Source of the DNA: Bacteroidales bacterium
Lineage (GTDB): Bacteria > Bacteroidota > Bacteroidia > Bacteroidales > P3
DNA length: 44,622 nucleotides
NCBI GenBank assembly: GCA_017477025.1
Contig: JAFUYA010000011.1
Location: forward strand, 1-44,622
Direction: 5' to 3'
Positions 10,070-18,701 of the stretch are shown one piece after another; position 1 is the stretch's first letter; every line of letters begins with the position of its first letter. The notes beneath the pieces are model-generated. The model had not been told where the DNA came from and did no database searches. It saw only the letters and a program-made list of their open reading frames with translations. Both the position numbers and the translations under genes were made by a program.

Positions 10070-11341
10070 ATGGACAATTCAGATTGTATCAAAAATTTGA
10101 TGCAACGCAATATTGTTGTCGCCGTAGGTTGTACCGAGCCGGTGGCTGTTGCTTTGGCTGTTGCAAAGGCAAAAGAAGTTTTGGCGGAACAAACGAACGC
10201 CGTTCATTTGTCATTATCCAAAAACATAATCAAAAATGCCATGGGAGTAGGCATACCGGGTACGGGTATGATAGGTTTGCCTATAGCAGTGGCATTGGGT
10301 GTTGTGTGCGGAGATTCCCGAAAGGAACTGCAGGTATTATGTGATGCCAGAGCCAATGTGGATAAAGCAAAAGCATGGTTGGATAACCATAAGATAGATA
10401 TACAGCCTGCGGACACGGAAGAAAAACTTTTCATTCAATGTACGGCAAAGGGCGATTCTTCTTCGGCAACGGCAACAATAGCAGGTATGCATACCAATTT
10501 CGTTCATGTAGAAAAAGACGGGAAAGTATTGTTGCATAAAGAATTGTGCGAGAATACCGAAACGGATTGTAAAGATACTGCCGAACAGATGCTTACAGCC
10601 CGAACGGTATGGGACTATGCAACGACCGAACCTTTGGAAAACTTGCAATGGATAGAGGATACCGTGGAATTGAATGACAAATGCAGTGAAGAAAGTTTGA
10701 AAGGAAATTTCGGTCTGCAGATCGGAAAGAGGTTGTTCAACTCGTGGGACAAAAGTATTCGTAACGAAATCATAGCACGTACATGTGCCGCATCGGATGC
10801 TCGTATGGACGGCATAACATTGCCGATTTATTCCAACAGTGGCAGCGGCAATCAGGGAATTACATGCACTTTGCCCGTATATTATTACGGTTTGAAACGT
10901 AATTCTCCGAAAGAAAAAGTAATACGTGCATTGACACTTTCACACTTGATGAGTATCTACATAAAAGGTAAGATAGGACGGTTGTCCGCCCTTTGCGGTA
11001 TAGTAAATGCTTCCATGGGAGCGGCAAGCGGTATAACTTATCTGTCAGGCGGTAACTTCGAGCAGGTGTGCTACGCAATCAACAATATGACCAATACTAT
11101 TACGGGAATGATTTGCGACGGAGCCAAACCTTCCTGTGCATTGAAAATTTCGGCAGGGCTGAACAGTGCTTTTGATTCCGTTATGTTGGCGTTGAATAAT
11201 ACCGTTGTAGATTCAACTGACGGCATTGCGGAAACGGACATAGACAAAACCATAGAAGATTTAGGAAAAATAGGCCGTTACGGTATGGATACGATAGATG
11301 ATATGGTTTTGGAGATAATGACTCATAAGAATTGCGGATAA
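10070..11341 (+). CDS. cyuA: L-cysteine desulfidase family protein (CyuA/YhaM-like, UPF0597)
   Basis: The 423-residue length and motifs match the CyuA/YhaM (UPF0597) family: VGCTEPVAVALA near the N terminus, IPGTGMIGLP, SGSGNQG, CGIVNASMGAASG and MICDGAKPSCALK near the C terminus. Cys21, Cys309, Cys349 and Cys356 lie in these conserved segments and are candidates for ligands of the [4Fe-4S] cluster known in the family. Characterised members break L-cysteine into pyruvate, ammonia and sulfide in the cytoplasm; related folds are iron-sulfur serine dehydratases, so cysteine is the most likely but not proven substrate. It follows the thioredoxin-like lipoprotein gene with a 22-base gap. A strong inverted repeat lies downstream and probably ends the transcript. 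Confidence 0.87.
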   Translation: MDNSDCIKNLMQRNIVVAVGCTEPVAVALAVAKAKEVLAEQTNAVHLSLSKNIIKNAMGVGIPGTGMIGLPIAVALGVVCGDSRKELQVLCDARANVDKAKAWLDNHKIDIQPADTEEKLFIQCTAKGDSSSATATIAGMHTNFVHVEKDGKVLLHKELCENTETDCKDTAEQMLTARTVWDYATTEPLENLQWIEDTVELNDKCSEESLKGNFGLQIGKRLFNSWDKSIRNEIIARTCAASDARMDGITLPIYSNSGSGNQGITCTLPVYYYGLKRNSPKEKVIRALTLSHLMSIYIKGKIGRLSALCGIVNASMGAASGITYLSGGNFEQVCYAINNMTNTITGMICDGAKPSCALKISAGLNSAFDSVMLALNNTVVDSTDGIAETDIDKTIEDLGKIGRYGMDTIDDMVLEIMTHKNCG

Positions 11342-11378
11342 AAATCAAACCCCGAAAAAACAATATGTATTTTCATTA

Positions 11379-11441
11379 AAATTTTGTCCCTGATTTCTCA
11401 AGTTTTTTTAATAAAAATGACAGAAATCAGGGACAAAATTT
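11379..11441. repeat. 20-bp perfect inverted repeat between convergent genes (family element A)
   Basis: AAATTTTGTCCCTGATTTCT (11379-11398) is repeated perfectly in inverse orientation at 11422-11441, around a 23-base loop. The core GTCCCTGATTTCT/AGAAATCAGGGAC is close to the GTCCGTGATTTC/GAAATCACGGAC hairpin at 36.3 kb. It lies between the ends of the convergent cyuA and MATE genes and may stop transcription from both sides, although the loop is longer than in classic terminators. Confidence 0.8.
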
Positions 11442-11539
11442 ATGTAAAAACAGGTTTTTTTTCGACGTTTGCTAAACAAATGATTTTCAATCTTGTATTC
11501 TGTTACTCTTACTTCATTAAAAAACCCGAAAAAGCGATA

Positions 11540-12868
11540 CTAAATCTTCTTGTCTTTCCAATTTGCATATCTGAAATAAAGAACGGATAAGACCAATATA
11601 ATAAAATTATATACGGCATCGGCAGTCCAACTTATGACAAGACTGCTTTTCAGATAGTAGATCACATACCATATATATAATGTATATACCACAAGGGAAA
11701 AAATCTCTATTTGCAGTACTTTTTTTGTATTTCCCGTTCCTGCAATGCTTTCAAACAGAATACTTTGGGCTATTCCTATAATGTTTATCACAAGTAAGTC
11801 CCACATTACCGGAGCCCCCATAACTTTAAGTTCCTCTATATTGGTGAAAACTGACAACATAGCATGAGGAAATGCAATATAAAGCAAAATTAACGGTGTA
11901 ACGAGCAGGTAAGCGAGCAATATATGGCGTCGAATGGTAGGCATGACCTCGTCAGCCTTATTCATTCCCAAAAGATTGCTGACAAGCGTGCAGCAAGTTG
12001 AGGCAAACGAAGTATAAGAAACAAATATCAAACCGTTCATTCCCCTTATTATATTGGTAACGGCTATCTCCTTTTCGCCCAAATGCTCAATGAACAGGTA
12101 AAACATAAACCATGTACCTACGGAACAAACGTTCTGAATCATTGTCCATACGGACAGATTCCAAATCTGACGCAATACGGAGAAATCAACGTGTGGTATT
12201 ATGTTCAGCCCGTATTTTGCGGTCTGAATCCTGCGTTTTGTATAGACAGCGTAATAACCCAACTGCATCAACTCCGCTAACGATGTACCTATTGCCGCCC
12301 CCGTTATTCCTAATTGCGGAAATCCGAATTTACCGAATATAAGTATATAATTAAACAGGCAGTTTGACACAACCATAACTACGGATGCAGGCATTAACAC
12401 TTTTGTCTGCACCGTTCCCATAAACAAAGAGCGATACATTACCCCTATACCTGCAAATACAAAGCCCAAAGTACGCCAACTCAAATAATTTACGGCCGCC
12501 GAGCATATTTGTTCGGAAGAAAGAATGTGAGCCAATATCCACGGTACGCAAAACAAGGTGAATAATATGACAAATACTGCTAAAACTACTTGAAAATAAA
12601 TACCCTGATAAAAGATATTGCCTATCTGTTTGTAGTTTCCTTCTCCGTTTCTTCTGCCGATAATAATCTGAGAACCCAAAGCAAACCCGAAACTTGCCAT
12701 AAAAAGAAATATGGAAAAAACACCTCCGATGGCACTTGCCCCGAGTTCTATTTCGGATAGTCTTCCTAAAAAAGCGTTGTCCGTAATGGTCAGCAGTTGT
12801 TCAACCAACATGCTGAAAAGTACGGGAAACGTGATTTTGAGTATGTCTTTATTTTTATAAGTTACCAT
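11540..12868 (-). CDS. MATE family multidrug/toxin efflux transporter
   Basis: The 442-residue protein is hydrophobic throughout with about 12 predicted membrane segments in two related halves. The start MVTYKNKDILKITFPVLFSM and the segment TDNAFLGRLSEIELGASAIG are typical of MATE (NorM/DinF-like) transporters, which export cationic compounds in exchange for H+ or Na+. The second half shows NIIRGMNGLIFVSY and LLGMNKADEVMPTIRRHI, the cytoplasmic loop expected between helices. It is downstream of the YhiN-like gene on the same strand with a gap of about 130 bases, so it may be the last gene of an era-led unit or have its own promoter. The substrate cannot be predicted. Confidence 0.9.
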   Translation of the reverse strand: MVTYKNKDILKITFPVLFSMLVEQLLTITDNAFLGRLSEIELGASAIGGVFSIFLFMASFGFALGSQIIIGRRNGEGNYKQIGNIFYQGIYFQVVLAVFVILFTLFCVPWILAHILSSEQICSAAVNYLSWRTLGFVFAGIGVMYRSLFMGTVQTKVLMPASVVMVVSNCLFNYILIFGKFGFPQLGITGAAIGTSLAELMQLGYYAVYTKRRIQTAKYGLNIIPHVDFSVLRQIWNLSVWTMIQNVCSVGTWFMFYLFIEHLGEKEIAVTNIIRGMNGLIFVSYTSFASTCCTLVSNLLGMNKADEVMPTIRRHILLAYLLVTPLILLYIAFPHAMLSVFTNIEELKVMGAPVMWDLLVINIIGIAQSILFESIAGTGNTKKVLQIEIFSLVVYTLYIWYVIYYLKSSLVISWTADAVYNFIILVLSVLYFRYANWKDKKI

Positions 12869-12997
12869 AAAAACCTGTTTATTATCGGATAATCTGCCGC
12901 AAAAATTAATACATTACATTTATATCACAATACGGATACAAACAAATACGCAGAAAGAACTGCCAAAAAGGAAGTACGGTGCAGGATTTTTAAATTA

Positions 12998-14245
12998 TTA
13001 CGTTCGGCTGATTATAGTTTGTGCAGCTTTTACTGCGGTTGAGAATGCTATTTGCAGATTATATCCTCCCGTATCGGCATCCAAGTCCAGCAATTCGCCC
13101 GTTACATACAAATTTTTTACTTTCTTACTTTCCAAAGTCCATTTGTCAATCTCATCAAGAGAAACTCCGCCCATAGTAATTACGGCTTCGCTCCAACCCA
13201 TATCGCCTATAATTTCCTCTCTACGGAATTTCAGGTACCAAAGTAAAGATTTAGCATCTTTTTCAGTGAGTTTATACCCCATGGTCTTAGGATTGATTCT
13301 GCAGGCATTCAGCATTTCTTCGGCAATAGGCTTAGGAACCCATTTTCTTACTATGGAAGACGCATTTTCCGTTCTTCTGGTTTTGAAAGTTGAGATAATT
13401 TCCTCCTTTAATTTGTCTTTGTCTATCTTAGGTTTGAAATCCACGGACAAAAACATTTCTTTGCCTTTGTCAAATTCCCGTGCAATTTCCCGTGATAAGG
13501 AAAGGATGACAGGACCTGCCACTCCGTATTCGTCCAGATAAATATCTCCGAAACGTTTAGCAATAATATTCTTATCCTTATCCGTAATGATTATCTCGCA
13601 ATTTTTGATTTCCGCATTTTGCAACGAAGCAGGATAGCCGTTTTCCGTTCTCAATCCTACAAGAGCGGGGACAGGCATAACGATTTTATGACCTATGAGT
13701 TTCAAAATTCTGTATCCGTCTCCCGTTGAACCCGTTGTTTGATACGTTTTGCCTCCCGTGCAGATTATTACGTTATCGGCTGAAATTTTTTCATTATTTG
13801 CAATCACCCCTTTTATTCCGCCCTTTTCCGTTATCAAGTGTTTGACATCACAGTTTTTGATAATTTCCACATTGTCGTTGTGTTCAATATCTCGGAGTAA
13901 TGCGAAAAAAATATCCGTTGCCTTATCACTTGCAGGGTATATGCGGTTGCCTCTTTCCGATTTCAGTTCTACACCTTTTTGTTCAAAAAAATCGATTAAA
14001 TCCTTATTGTCGAAAGCGGTAAATGACGGTAAAAAGAAATCGGGCGATGAAACATGCGACAAAAAATCTTCTTTGCTGCAGGCATTTGTCAAATTGCAAC
14101 GTCCTTTTCCCGTGATACGCAATTTTAATCCGCATTGATGCTTCTTTTCCAACAGAATAACTTTTCTTCCTGCCGAAGCTAATTGATTGGCAGCCATCAA
14201 TCCGCTGGCTCCTGCACCGATAATGATTGTTTTTGTAGATTCCAT
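12998..14245 (-). CDS. HI0933/YhiN-family NAD(P)/FAD-dependent oxidoreductase
   Basis: The 415-residue protein begins with a Rossmann dinucleotide motif (IIGAGASGLMAANQLASAGR) for FAD, then LLEKKHQCGLKLRITGKGRCNLTN, the signature of the HI0933/YhiN family. Near the C terminus GELLDLDADTGGYNLQIAFSTA closes the FAD-binding domain, as is usual here. The length is standard for the family. The physiological reaction of these flavoproteins is poorly known; some are annotated as aminoacetone oxidase-like. The gene starts 30 bases after the end of era and is probably co-transcribed with it. Confidence 0.9.
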   Translation of the reverse strand: MESTKTIIIGAGASGLMAANQLASAGRKVILLEKKHQCGLKLRITGKGRCNLTNACSKEDFLSHVSSPDFFLPSFTAFDNKDLIDFFEQKGVELKSERGNRIYPASDKATDIFFALLRDIEHNDNVEIIKNCDVKHLITEKGGIKGVIANNEKISADNVIICTGGKTYQTTGSTGDGYRILKLIGHKIVMPVPALVGLRTENGYPASLQNAEIKNCEIIITDKDKNIIAKRFGDIYLDEYGVAGPVILSLSREIAREFDKGKEMFLSVDFKPKIDKDKLKEEIISTFKTRRTENASSIVRKWVPKPIAEEMLNACRINPKTMGYKLTEKDAKSLLWYLKFRREEIIGDMGWSEAVITMGGVSLDEIDKWTLESKKVKNLYVTGELLDLDADTGGYNLQIAFSTAVKAAQTIISRT

Positions 14246-14275
14246 ATACCTATAATATATAATACGGGGGAGAAA

Positions 14276-15151
14276 TTACTTGTTGTCGTAACCGAAATAT
14301 CGCAAATCTTTCGGGTTATTACGCCAATTTTCTTTGACTTTTACGAAAAGATTCAAGTAGGTATGTTTGCCGCTGAAAGCTTCAATGTCTTTGCGTGCTT
14401 GAATACCGACTTTTTTTATCATTTGTCCGCCTTTACCTATGATAATGTTTTTCTGACTCTCTCGTTCTACGTAGATAATTGCACTTATCCTGTCCATATT
14501 CTTTTCTTCCTTATATTCGTCTATTGCAACTTCTACACTGTACGGGATTTCTTTATTATAGTTGAGAAGAATTTTTTCACGAATGATTTCACTTGCAAAA
14601 AAACGCATGGATCTATCGGTCAATTCATCCTGCGGAAAGTAAGGAGGATTCTCAGGAAGAAAGTTGTATAGAGTTTCTCTTATTTTATCAACATTGAATC
14701 CCTCTTTGGCGGAAGCAGGTATGATAACGGCTTTCGGAATAATTTCCTGCCAGTACTCCGTCATTTGTCTGACGGTTTCCTGTTCGGAAATATCTATCTT
14801 ATTTATGACTAAAACAACAGGAATGTCGGAATGGATTATCTTGTCAAGGATATTCATGTTTTTAAGTTTCTCTCCGACTTCAGTTACCAACAAAAAAACA
14901 TCTGCGTCTTTCAATGCCCCGGAAATGAATCCTAACATCTGTTCATGCAATTTGTTGGCCGCATTCACAATACCCGGAGTATCGGAAAAAACCATTTGAA
15001 AATCATCACCGTTAAGTATTCCCATAATCCTATGCCTTGTCGTTTGTGCCTTGTAAGTAATAATACTTAAGTTTTCTCCTACTAAGGCATTCATAAGAGT
15101 ACTCTTGCCGACGTTGGGATTACCGATAATATTTATAAATCCTGCTTTCAT
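14276..15151 (-). CDS. era: GTPase Era, ribosome assembly factor
   Basis: The 291-residue protein carries the GTPase motifs GNPNVGKST (G1), DTPGI (G3) and NKID (G4), followed by a C-terminal KH RNA-binding domain with IGKGGQMIKKVG. Era binds 16S rRNA and helps mature the 30S subunit. I use the ATG at 15151, where the conserved MKAGFINIIGNPN begins; the possible TTG start at 15163 adds four residues not expected in Era. tRNA-His lies about 50 bases upstream on the same strand and the HI0933-like gene follows. Confidence 0.97.
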   Translation of the reverse strand: MKAGFINIIGNPNVGKSTLMNALVGENLSIITYKAQTTRHRIMGILNGDDFQMVFSDTPGIVNAANKLHEQMLGFISGALKDADVFLLVTEVGEKLKNMNILDKIIHSDIPVVLVINKIDISEQETVRQMTEYWQEIIPKAVIIPASAKEGFNVDKIRETLYNFLPENPPYFPQDELTDRSMRFFASEIIREKILLNYNKEIPYSVEVAIDEYKEEKNMDRISAIIYVERESQKNIIIGKGGQMIKKVGIQARKDIEAFSGKHTYLNLFVKVKENWRNNPKDLRYFGYDNK

Positions 15152-15203
15152 ACTACATAACAATAATCCCGCATGAGTAAGGTGGCTCTTGCGGGAAATT
15201 TCG

Positions 15204-15277
15204 GGTACCTGGTGAGATTCGAACTCACGACAACCGGAACCACAATCCGGTGCTCTAACCGCTGAACTACAGATACC
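15204..15277 (-). tRNA. tRNA-His (GTG anticodon)
   Basis: The minus strand folds into a complete cloverleaf. The acceptor stem GTATCTG pairs with CAGGTAC, with the extra G-1 opposite C73 that identifies tRNA-His. The anticodon stem CCGGA/TCCGG holds loop TTGTGGT, anticodon GTG. The T arm contains GTTCGAATC. CCA is not encoded. Confidence 0.97.
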
Positions 15278-15297
15278 ATCTCTATACTTTCAGTTTG

Positions 15298-15328
15298 CAA
15301 AAGTACAATATTTTTTATTATCTGCAAA
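15298..15328 (-). promoter_or_regulatory. Promoter of tRNA-His
   Basis: On the minus strand TTTG (15328-15325), 19 bases, then TACTTTTG (15305-15298) match the Bacteroidota promoter consensus. It is just upstream of the tRNA and may also serve era. Confidence 0.75.
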
Positions 15329-15620
15329 AATAAAAGCAAAAAAATTGAAAAATATTTAATAAAAGAATATCGGCAAATACTTTTTGCAGGAAGTTGAAGA
15401 TATATTTTCTTATTAATAACAGATTTGTAATCTACCTGAATGACTATTATAGTTTGATATTTTATTTGCGGGATTTATCTTCAAGCAAAGACGAAAGACG
15501 GCAAAAACGGTGAATTTGTTATGTGCGGAATGTTACTGCCGACTAAAGAAAAGATTTTCTTAAAATGGCATTATTGTGAAAATTTCTGTTAAAAAGTTTC
15601 CTTAATACTTAAATTTTCTT

Positions 15621-15628
15621 TACTTTTG
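15621..15628 (+). promoter_or_regulatory. Bacteroidota -7 promoter element for rnfA
   Basis: TACTTTTG matches TAnnTTTG and lies 45 bases before the rnfA start codon. The -33 region near 15597 reads TTTC, a weaker match. The rest of the 396-base stretch between tRNA-His and rnfA shows no gene. Confidence 0.6.
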
Positions 15629-15673
15629 CAACTCAAAGTTGAGATAAGTTAAGAAAAATAAAAAATAAAGACT

Positions 15674-16252
15674 ATGGAATACTTGAAACTTTTTGTATTT
15701 GCAGTATTTGTAAGTAATGTTGTATTATCGCAATTTTTGGGAATATGTCCGTTCTTGGGAGTTTCCACAAAAGTAAGTACTGCATCGGGAATGGGTATGG
15801 CCGTTGTGTTCGTTATGGTTATTGCTACATTGGTTACGTTCCTTATTCAGCATTGTATTCTGGACCCGTTAGGATTGGGATTTTTGCAAACGATAATGTT
15901 TATTTTGGTCATTGCTGCTCTAGTCCAAATGGTGGAAATAATATTAAAAAAAATAAGTCCGTCCCTTTATCAGGCTTTGGGTGTTTTCCTTCCTTTGATT
16001 ACAACCAATTGTGCCGTATTGGGAGTTGCCATCTTGGTGATACAGAAAGATTTTAATTTGTTACAAGGTCTTGTTTATTCCATATCAATTGCTCTTGGTT
16101 TTACATTAGCCTTGGTTTTGTTTGCAGGCATACGTGAACATTTGGAGTTAGTAGGTGTCCCTAAAGGAGTAAAAGGTACGCCTATAGCATTAATATCTGC
16201 AGGAATATTAGCAATGGCTTTTATGGGATTTGCCGGTTTAGTAAAGATATAA
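15674..16252 (+). CDS. rnfA: Rnf electron transport complex subunit A
   Basis: The 192-residue membrane protein with about six helices matches RnfA/NqrE: SNVVLSQFLGICPFLGVS at the start, LVQMVEIILKK in the middle and SLYQALGVFLPLITTNCAVLG with the conserved cysteine. RnfA and RnfE together hold an iron-sulfur site in the membrane part of the Rnf complex, which couples ferredoxin:NAD+ oxidoreduction to ion pumping. The usual Bacteroidales order is rnfBCDGEA. Here rnfA stands alone with its own promoter, and the next gene is not an Rnf subunit. It could be confused with RnfE, but the motifs fit RnfA better. Confidence 0.92.
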   Translation: MEYLKLFVFAVFVSNVVLSQFLGICPFLGVSTKVSTASGMGMAVVFVMVIATLVTFLIQHCILDPLGLGFLQTIMFILVIAALVQMVEIILKKISPSLYQALGVFLPLITTNCAVLGVAILVIQKDFNLLQGLVYSISIALGFTLALVLFAGIREHLELVGVPKGVKGTPIALISAGILAMAFMGFAGLVKI

Positions 16253-16283
16253 TAAAGATTAAACGGACATAAATTCATAACTT

Positions 16284-16646
16284 ATGACTGGTAAAGATGC
16301 TGCCAAGCAATTGATGAAGGGATTGAAGGAGAAAAAGCGTAAGCCTTCATGGTTTGCACGTTATTCCAGAAGAAAATTGGTAGATAAAATAGTTGCAACT
16401 TTGAAAGAAGAGAATGTAAAAAAAGCATTCGTTCATGAGGATTTCGTTTCTGCCGTTGAGAAAAAGCCGCAGACTATTGTCATTTATGCGGAATTTGCTA
16501 AAAACAGCGAAGAAGGAATAGCACACAGTGTGGATGGCAGAATGGATGCTCGTTTTACAAAATATAAGATAAATATCATAGACGTAAAAACACTTCTACC
16601 TGCAATAAAGGAATCAATTTTTAAAGAAGTAGTGCAAATTCTGTAA
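16284..16646 (+). CDS. Small protein of unknown function, possibly a degenerate MNT-type nucleotidyltransferase
   Basis: This 120-residue protein lies 31 bases after rnfA and 54 before the glycosyltransferase. I do not recognise it with certainty. The N terminus is very basic (KGLKEKKRKPSWFARYSRRK). The remainder, from KIVATLKEENVKKAFV to INIIDVKTLLPAIKESIFKEVVQIL, follows the layout of minimal nucleotidyltransferase (MNT) domains, where the last part reads like KVDLVTxxxLKPxIRExILKEAV. The catalytic GSxARG and DxD positions are missing: VHEDFVSA and PQTIVIYAEF occupy them. It has no signal peptide or membrane helix. Function is therefore unknown and any enzymatic role looks unlikely. Confidence 0.65.
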   Translation: MTGKDAAKQLMKGLKEKKRKPSWFARYSRRKLVDKIVATLKEENVKKAFVHEDFVSAVEKKPQTIVIYAEFAKNSEEGIAHSVDGRMDARFTKYKINIIDVKTLLPAIKESIFKEVVQIL

Positions 16647-16700
16647 AAAAGAGTAGCATATTTTGTTTCTCAATAAACTTTCCCAGAATAGATTTTTACG

Positions 16701-17459
16701 ATGGAAATTTCTCTTTGTGTTATTACATTCAATGAAGAACGTAACATAGACAGATTGTTGCAATCTGCTTATGATGTTGTTGATGAGATTATCATTGTTG
16801 ATAGTTTCTCAACGGACGGAACGAGCAAGATATGTCAGAAATATCCCGAGATAAAATTTATATGTAACAAATTTGAAGATTACGCCACTCAAAAGAACTT
16901 TGCAGTTTCTCTGGCTACTAAAGATTATGTACTTGTTTTGGACGCAGATGAGCAACTCAGTGATTTGTTGAAGAAAGAGATTTCTAAAATAAAAAAAAGT
17001 GCAACTTCAGATGCTTACAGTTTTAACCGTATGACCAATTATTGCGGGATGAGATGGATAAAGCATTGCGGCTGGTATCCTGATGTTGCAATAAGACTCA
17101 TCAAAAGAGAAAAGGCTGTGTTTAAAGGAGCTTTTGTACATGAAGGTGTTGTACTGAGTCCTGAGGATACAATAGTTCATTTGAGAGGAGACTTACTGCA
17201 TTATTCTTACTATACAGTGGAAGAACATATAGAACGGGTAAATAAGTATTCAACGTTAGGAGCCAGAAAATATCTTGCAAGGCATAAAACAGCAGGATTC
17301 TGTAAAATTTTGTTTTCTCCTGTTTGGACATTTTTTAGAATGTATGTTCTGCGTCTTGGATTCTTGGACGGCAGAGCGGGATTTTATGTATGTAAGATAA
17401 CAGCGTTTGAAACGTTTCTCAAATGCATTAAACTTAAAGAATTGAATTATAAAAAATAA
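16701..17459 (+). CDS. Glycosyltransferase family 2, WaaE/KdtX-like
   Basis: The 252-residue protein has a GT-A fold start (MEISLCVITFNEERNIDRLL), the nucleotide-sugar segment EIIIVDSFSTDGT, and the metal-binding LDADEQLS. CGWYPDVAIRLIKREKAVFKGAFVHE fits WaaE-type lipopolysaccharide core glycosyltransferases. The C terminus contains a hydrophobic amphipathic segment (FSPVWTFFRMYVLRLGFLDGRAGF) typical of the group and likely to sit on the inner face of the membrane. The donor and acceptor sugars are not predictable. It is located between rnfA and rnfB, which is an unusual setting. It is followed by about 280 bases without a gene. Confidence 0.9.
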   Translation: MEISLCVITFNEERNIDRLLQSAYDVVDEIIIVDSFSTDGTSKICQKYPEIKFICNKFEDYATQKNFAVSLATKDYVLVLDADEQLSDLLKKEISKIKKSATSDAYSFNRMTNYCGMRWIKHCGWYPDVAIRLIKREKAVFKGAFVHEGVVLSPEDTIVHLRGDLLHYSYYTVEEHIERVNKYSTLGARKYLARHKTAGFCKILFSPVWTFFRMYVLRLGFLDGRAGFYVCKITAFETFLKCIKLKELNYKK

Positions 17460-17710
17460 AACCTTTGAGGACTGATTTTTTTGATACGTTGAAAAATTCT
17501 TTATTAATGTTCTGTAAGAAAGTAGAAAAAATGTGTGTATTGCACCGAAGTATTTCAATGTATTATGATTTCCGATATAGGTAGAATAAAAGTTTTTAGG
17601 AAATACAGGCACATACATTGATATGTTTTCAGGAAGTGCGTAAATGTTTGTGCTAATATTGTAAAATGAAATTAATCGTAGTTTTATTTCTGAATTTCCT
17701 AAAAAAAAAT

Positions 17711-17718
17711 TAACTTTG
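17711..17718 (+). promoter_or_regulatory. Bacteroidota -7 promoter element for rnfBC
   Basis: TAACTTTG lies 26 bases before the rnfB start. TTTC at 17687-17690 gives a weak -33 with a 20-base spacer. This suggests rnfBC is transcribed separately from rnfA. No gene is seen in the 284-base gap that holds it. Confidence 0.65.
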
Positions 17719-17743
17719 CAACTTGATTTAAAGTATTTTGACT

Positions 17744-18697
17744 ATGGGAACAATTATAATCTGTGCAATAGTAGCAATGGCGGTGGCCGGTTTGGTGTTG
17801 TCGTTAGTGCTTTATATTGTAGCACAAAAATTTAAGGTTGTAGAAGATCCTCGTATTGACCAAGTAGCTGAAGTCCTGCCCGGTGCCAATTGTGGAGGTT
17901 GCGGATTTGCAGGATGCAGGGCATTAGCAGAAGCAATAGTTAAGGCAGGGGATTTAGAAGGTAAAGCATGTCCTGTAGGAGGTGCTGCGGTTATGGCAAA
18001 AGTCGGTGGTATAATGGGACTTGCAGCCGAGGAGAGTGAGCCGATGATTGCTGTTGTTCGTTGTAACGGCGGTAAATGCAATACGCATAAAAAAGTTGAG
18101 TATGACGGCGTTTTGGATTGTGCGTCAGCCAATCAAAACTTTTCTTCAGAAGGGGGTTGTTCATTCGGATGTTTAGGACTTGGAACATGTGTCAGTGTTT
18201 GTAAGTTTGATGCTTTGCACATTAATCCTGAAACTCAATTGCCGGAAGTTGATGAAGATAAGTGTGTTGCTTGCAGAGCATGTGTTAAAACATGTCCGAG
18301 AAAAGTTATTGAACTCCGTAAAAAAGGGAAGGGCAATAGGAGAGTGTTTGTTTCCTGTATTAATAAAGAGAAGGGAGCGGTTGCAAAAAAGAATTGTGAC
18401 GTGGCTTGTATAGGTTGCGGCAAATGTGAGAAAGAATGTCCGTTCGGAGCAATAACAATAGAGAATAATCTTTCATATATAGATTTCAATAAATGTAAGT
18501 CATGTCGTAAATGCGTGGCGGTGTGTCCTACAGGAGCGATCCACGCAGTGAATTTCCCGCCTGCTAAACCTAAAGTAGAGAAAGTTATGCAGGAAAATAC
18601 CGATGTTTCTGCAAGCATTGAGAATGTTGAACAGAAGCAAACGGAGAAAAAAAAGGAAATGATTGCAACTGAAATTCAAAATACAAAATCGGAGTGA
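17744..18697 (+). CDS. rnfB: Rnf electron transport complex subunit B (ferredoxin-like)
   Basis: The 317-residue protein has one N-terminal membrane helix, then the RnfB 4Fe-4S domain LPGANCGGCGFAGCRALAEA with KACPVGG. Several ferredoxin-type clusters follow: GCSFGCLGLGTCVSVC, CVACRACVKTCP, CIGCGKCEKECP and CKSCRKCVAVCP. RnfB accepts electrons from soluble ferredoxin and passes them into the complex on the cytoplasmic side. The tail after the last cluster is lysine- and glutamate-rich and unstructured. I start at the ATG at 17744 rather than the TTG two codons earlier. A GGAG at the end of the gene probably serves rnfC, which begins four bases after the stop. Confidence 0.95.
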   Translation: MGTIIICAIVAMAVAGLVLSLVLYIVAQKFKVVEDPRIDQVAEVLPGANCGGCGFAGCRALAEAIVKAGDLEGKACPVGGAAVMAKVGGIMGLAAEESEPMIAVVRCNGGKCNTHKKVEYDGVLDCASANQNFSSEGGCSFGCLGLGTCVSVCKFDALHINPETQLPEVDEDKCVACRACVKTCPRKVIELRKKGKGNRRVFVSCINKEKGAVAKKNCDVACIGCGKCEKECPFGAITIENNLSYIDFNKCKSCRKCVAVCPTGAIHAVNFPPAKPKVEKVMQENTDVSASIENVEQKQTEKKKEMIATEIQNTKSE

Positions 18698-18701
18698 GAT
18701 T

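Noticed and set aside
15148-15339. Minus-strand frame across tRNA-His
   Set aside because: It covers the tRNA and its promoter.
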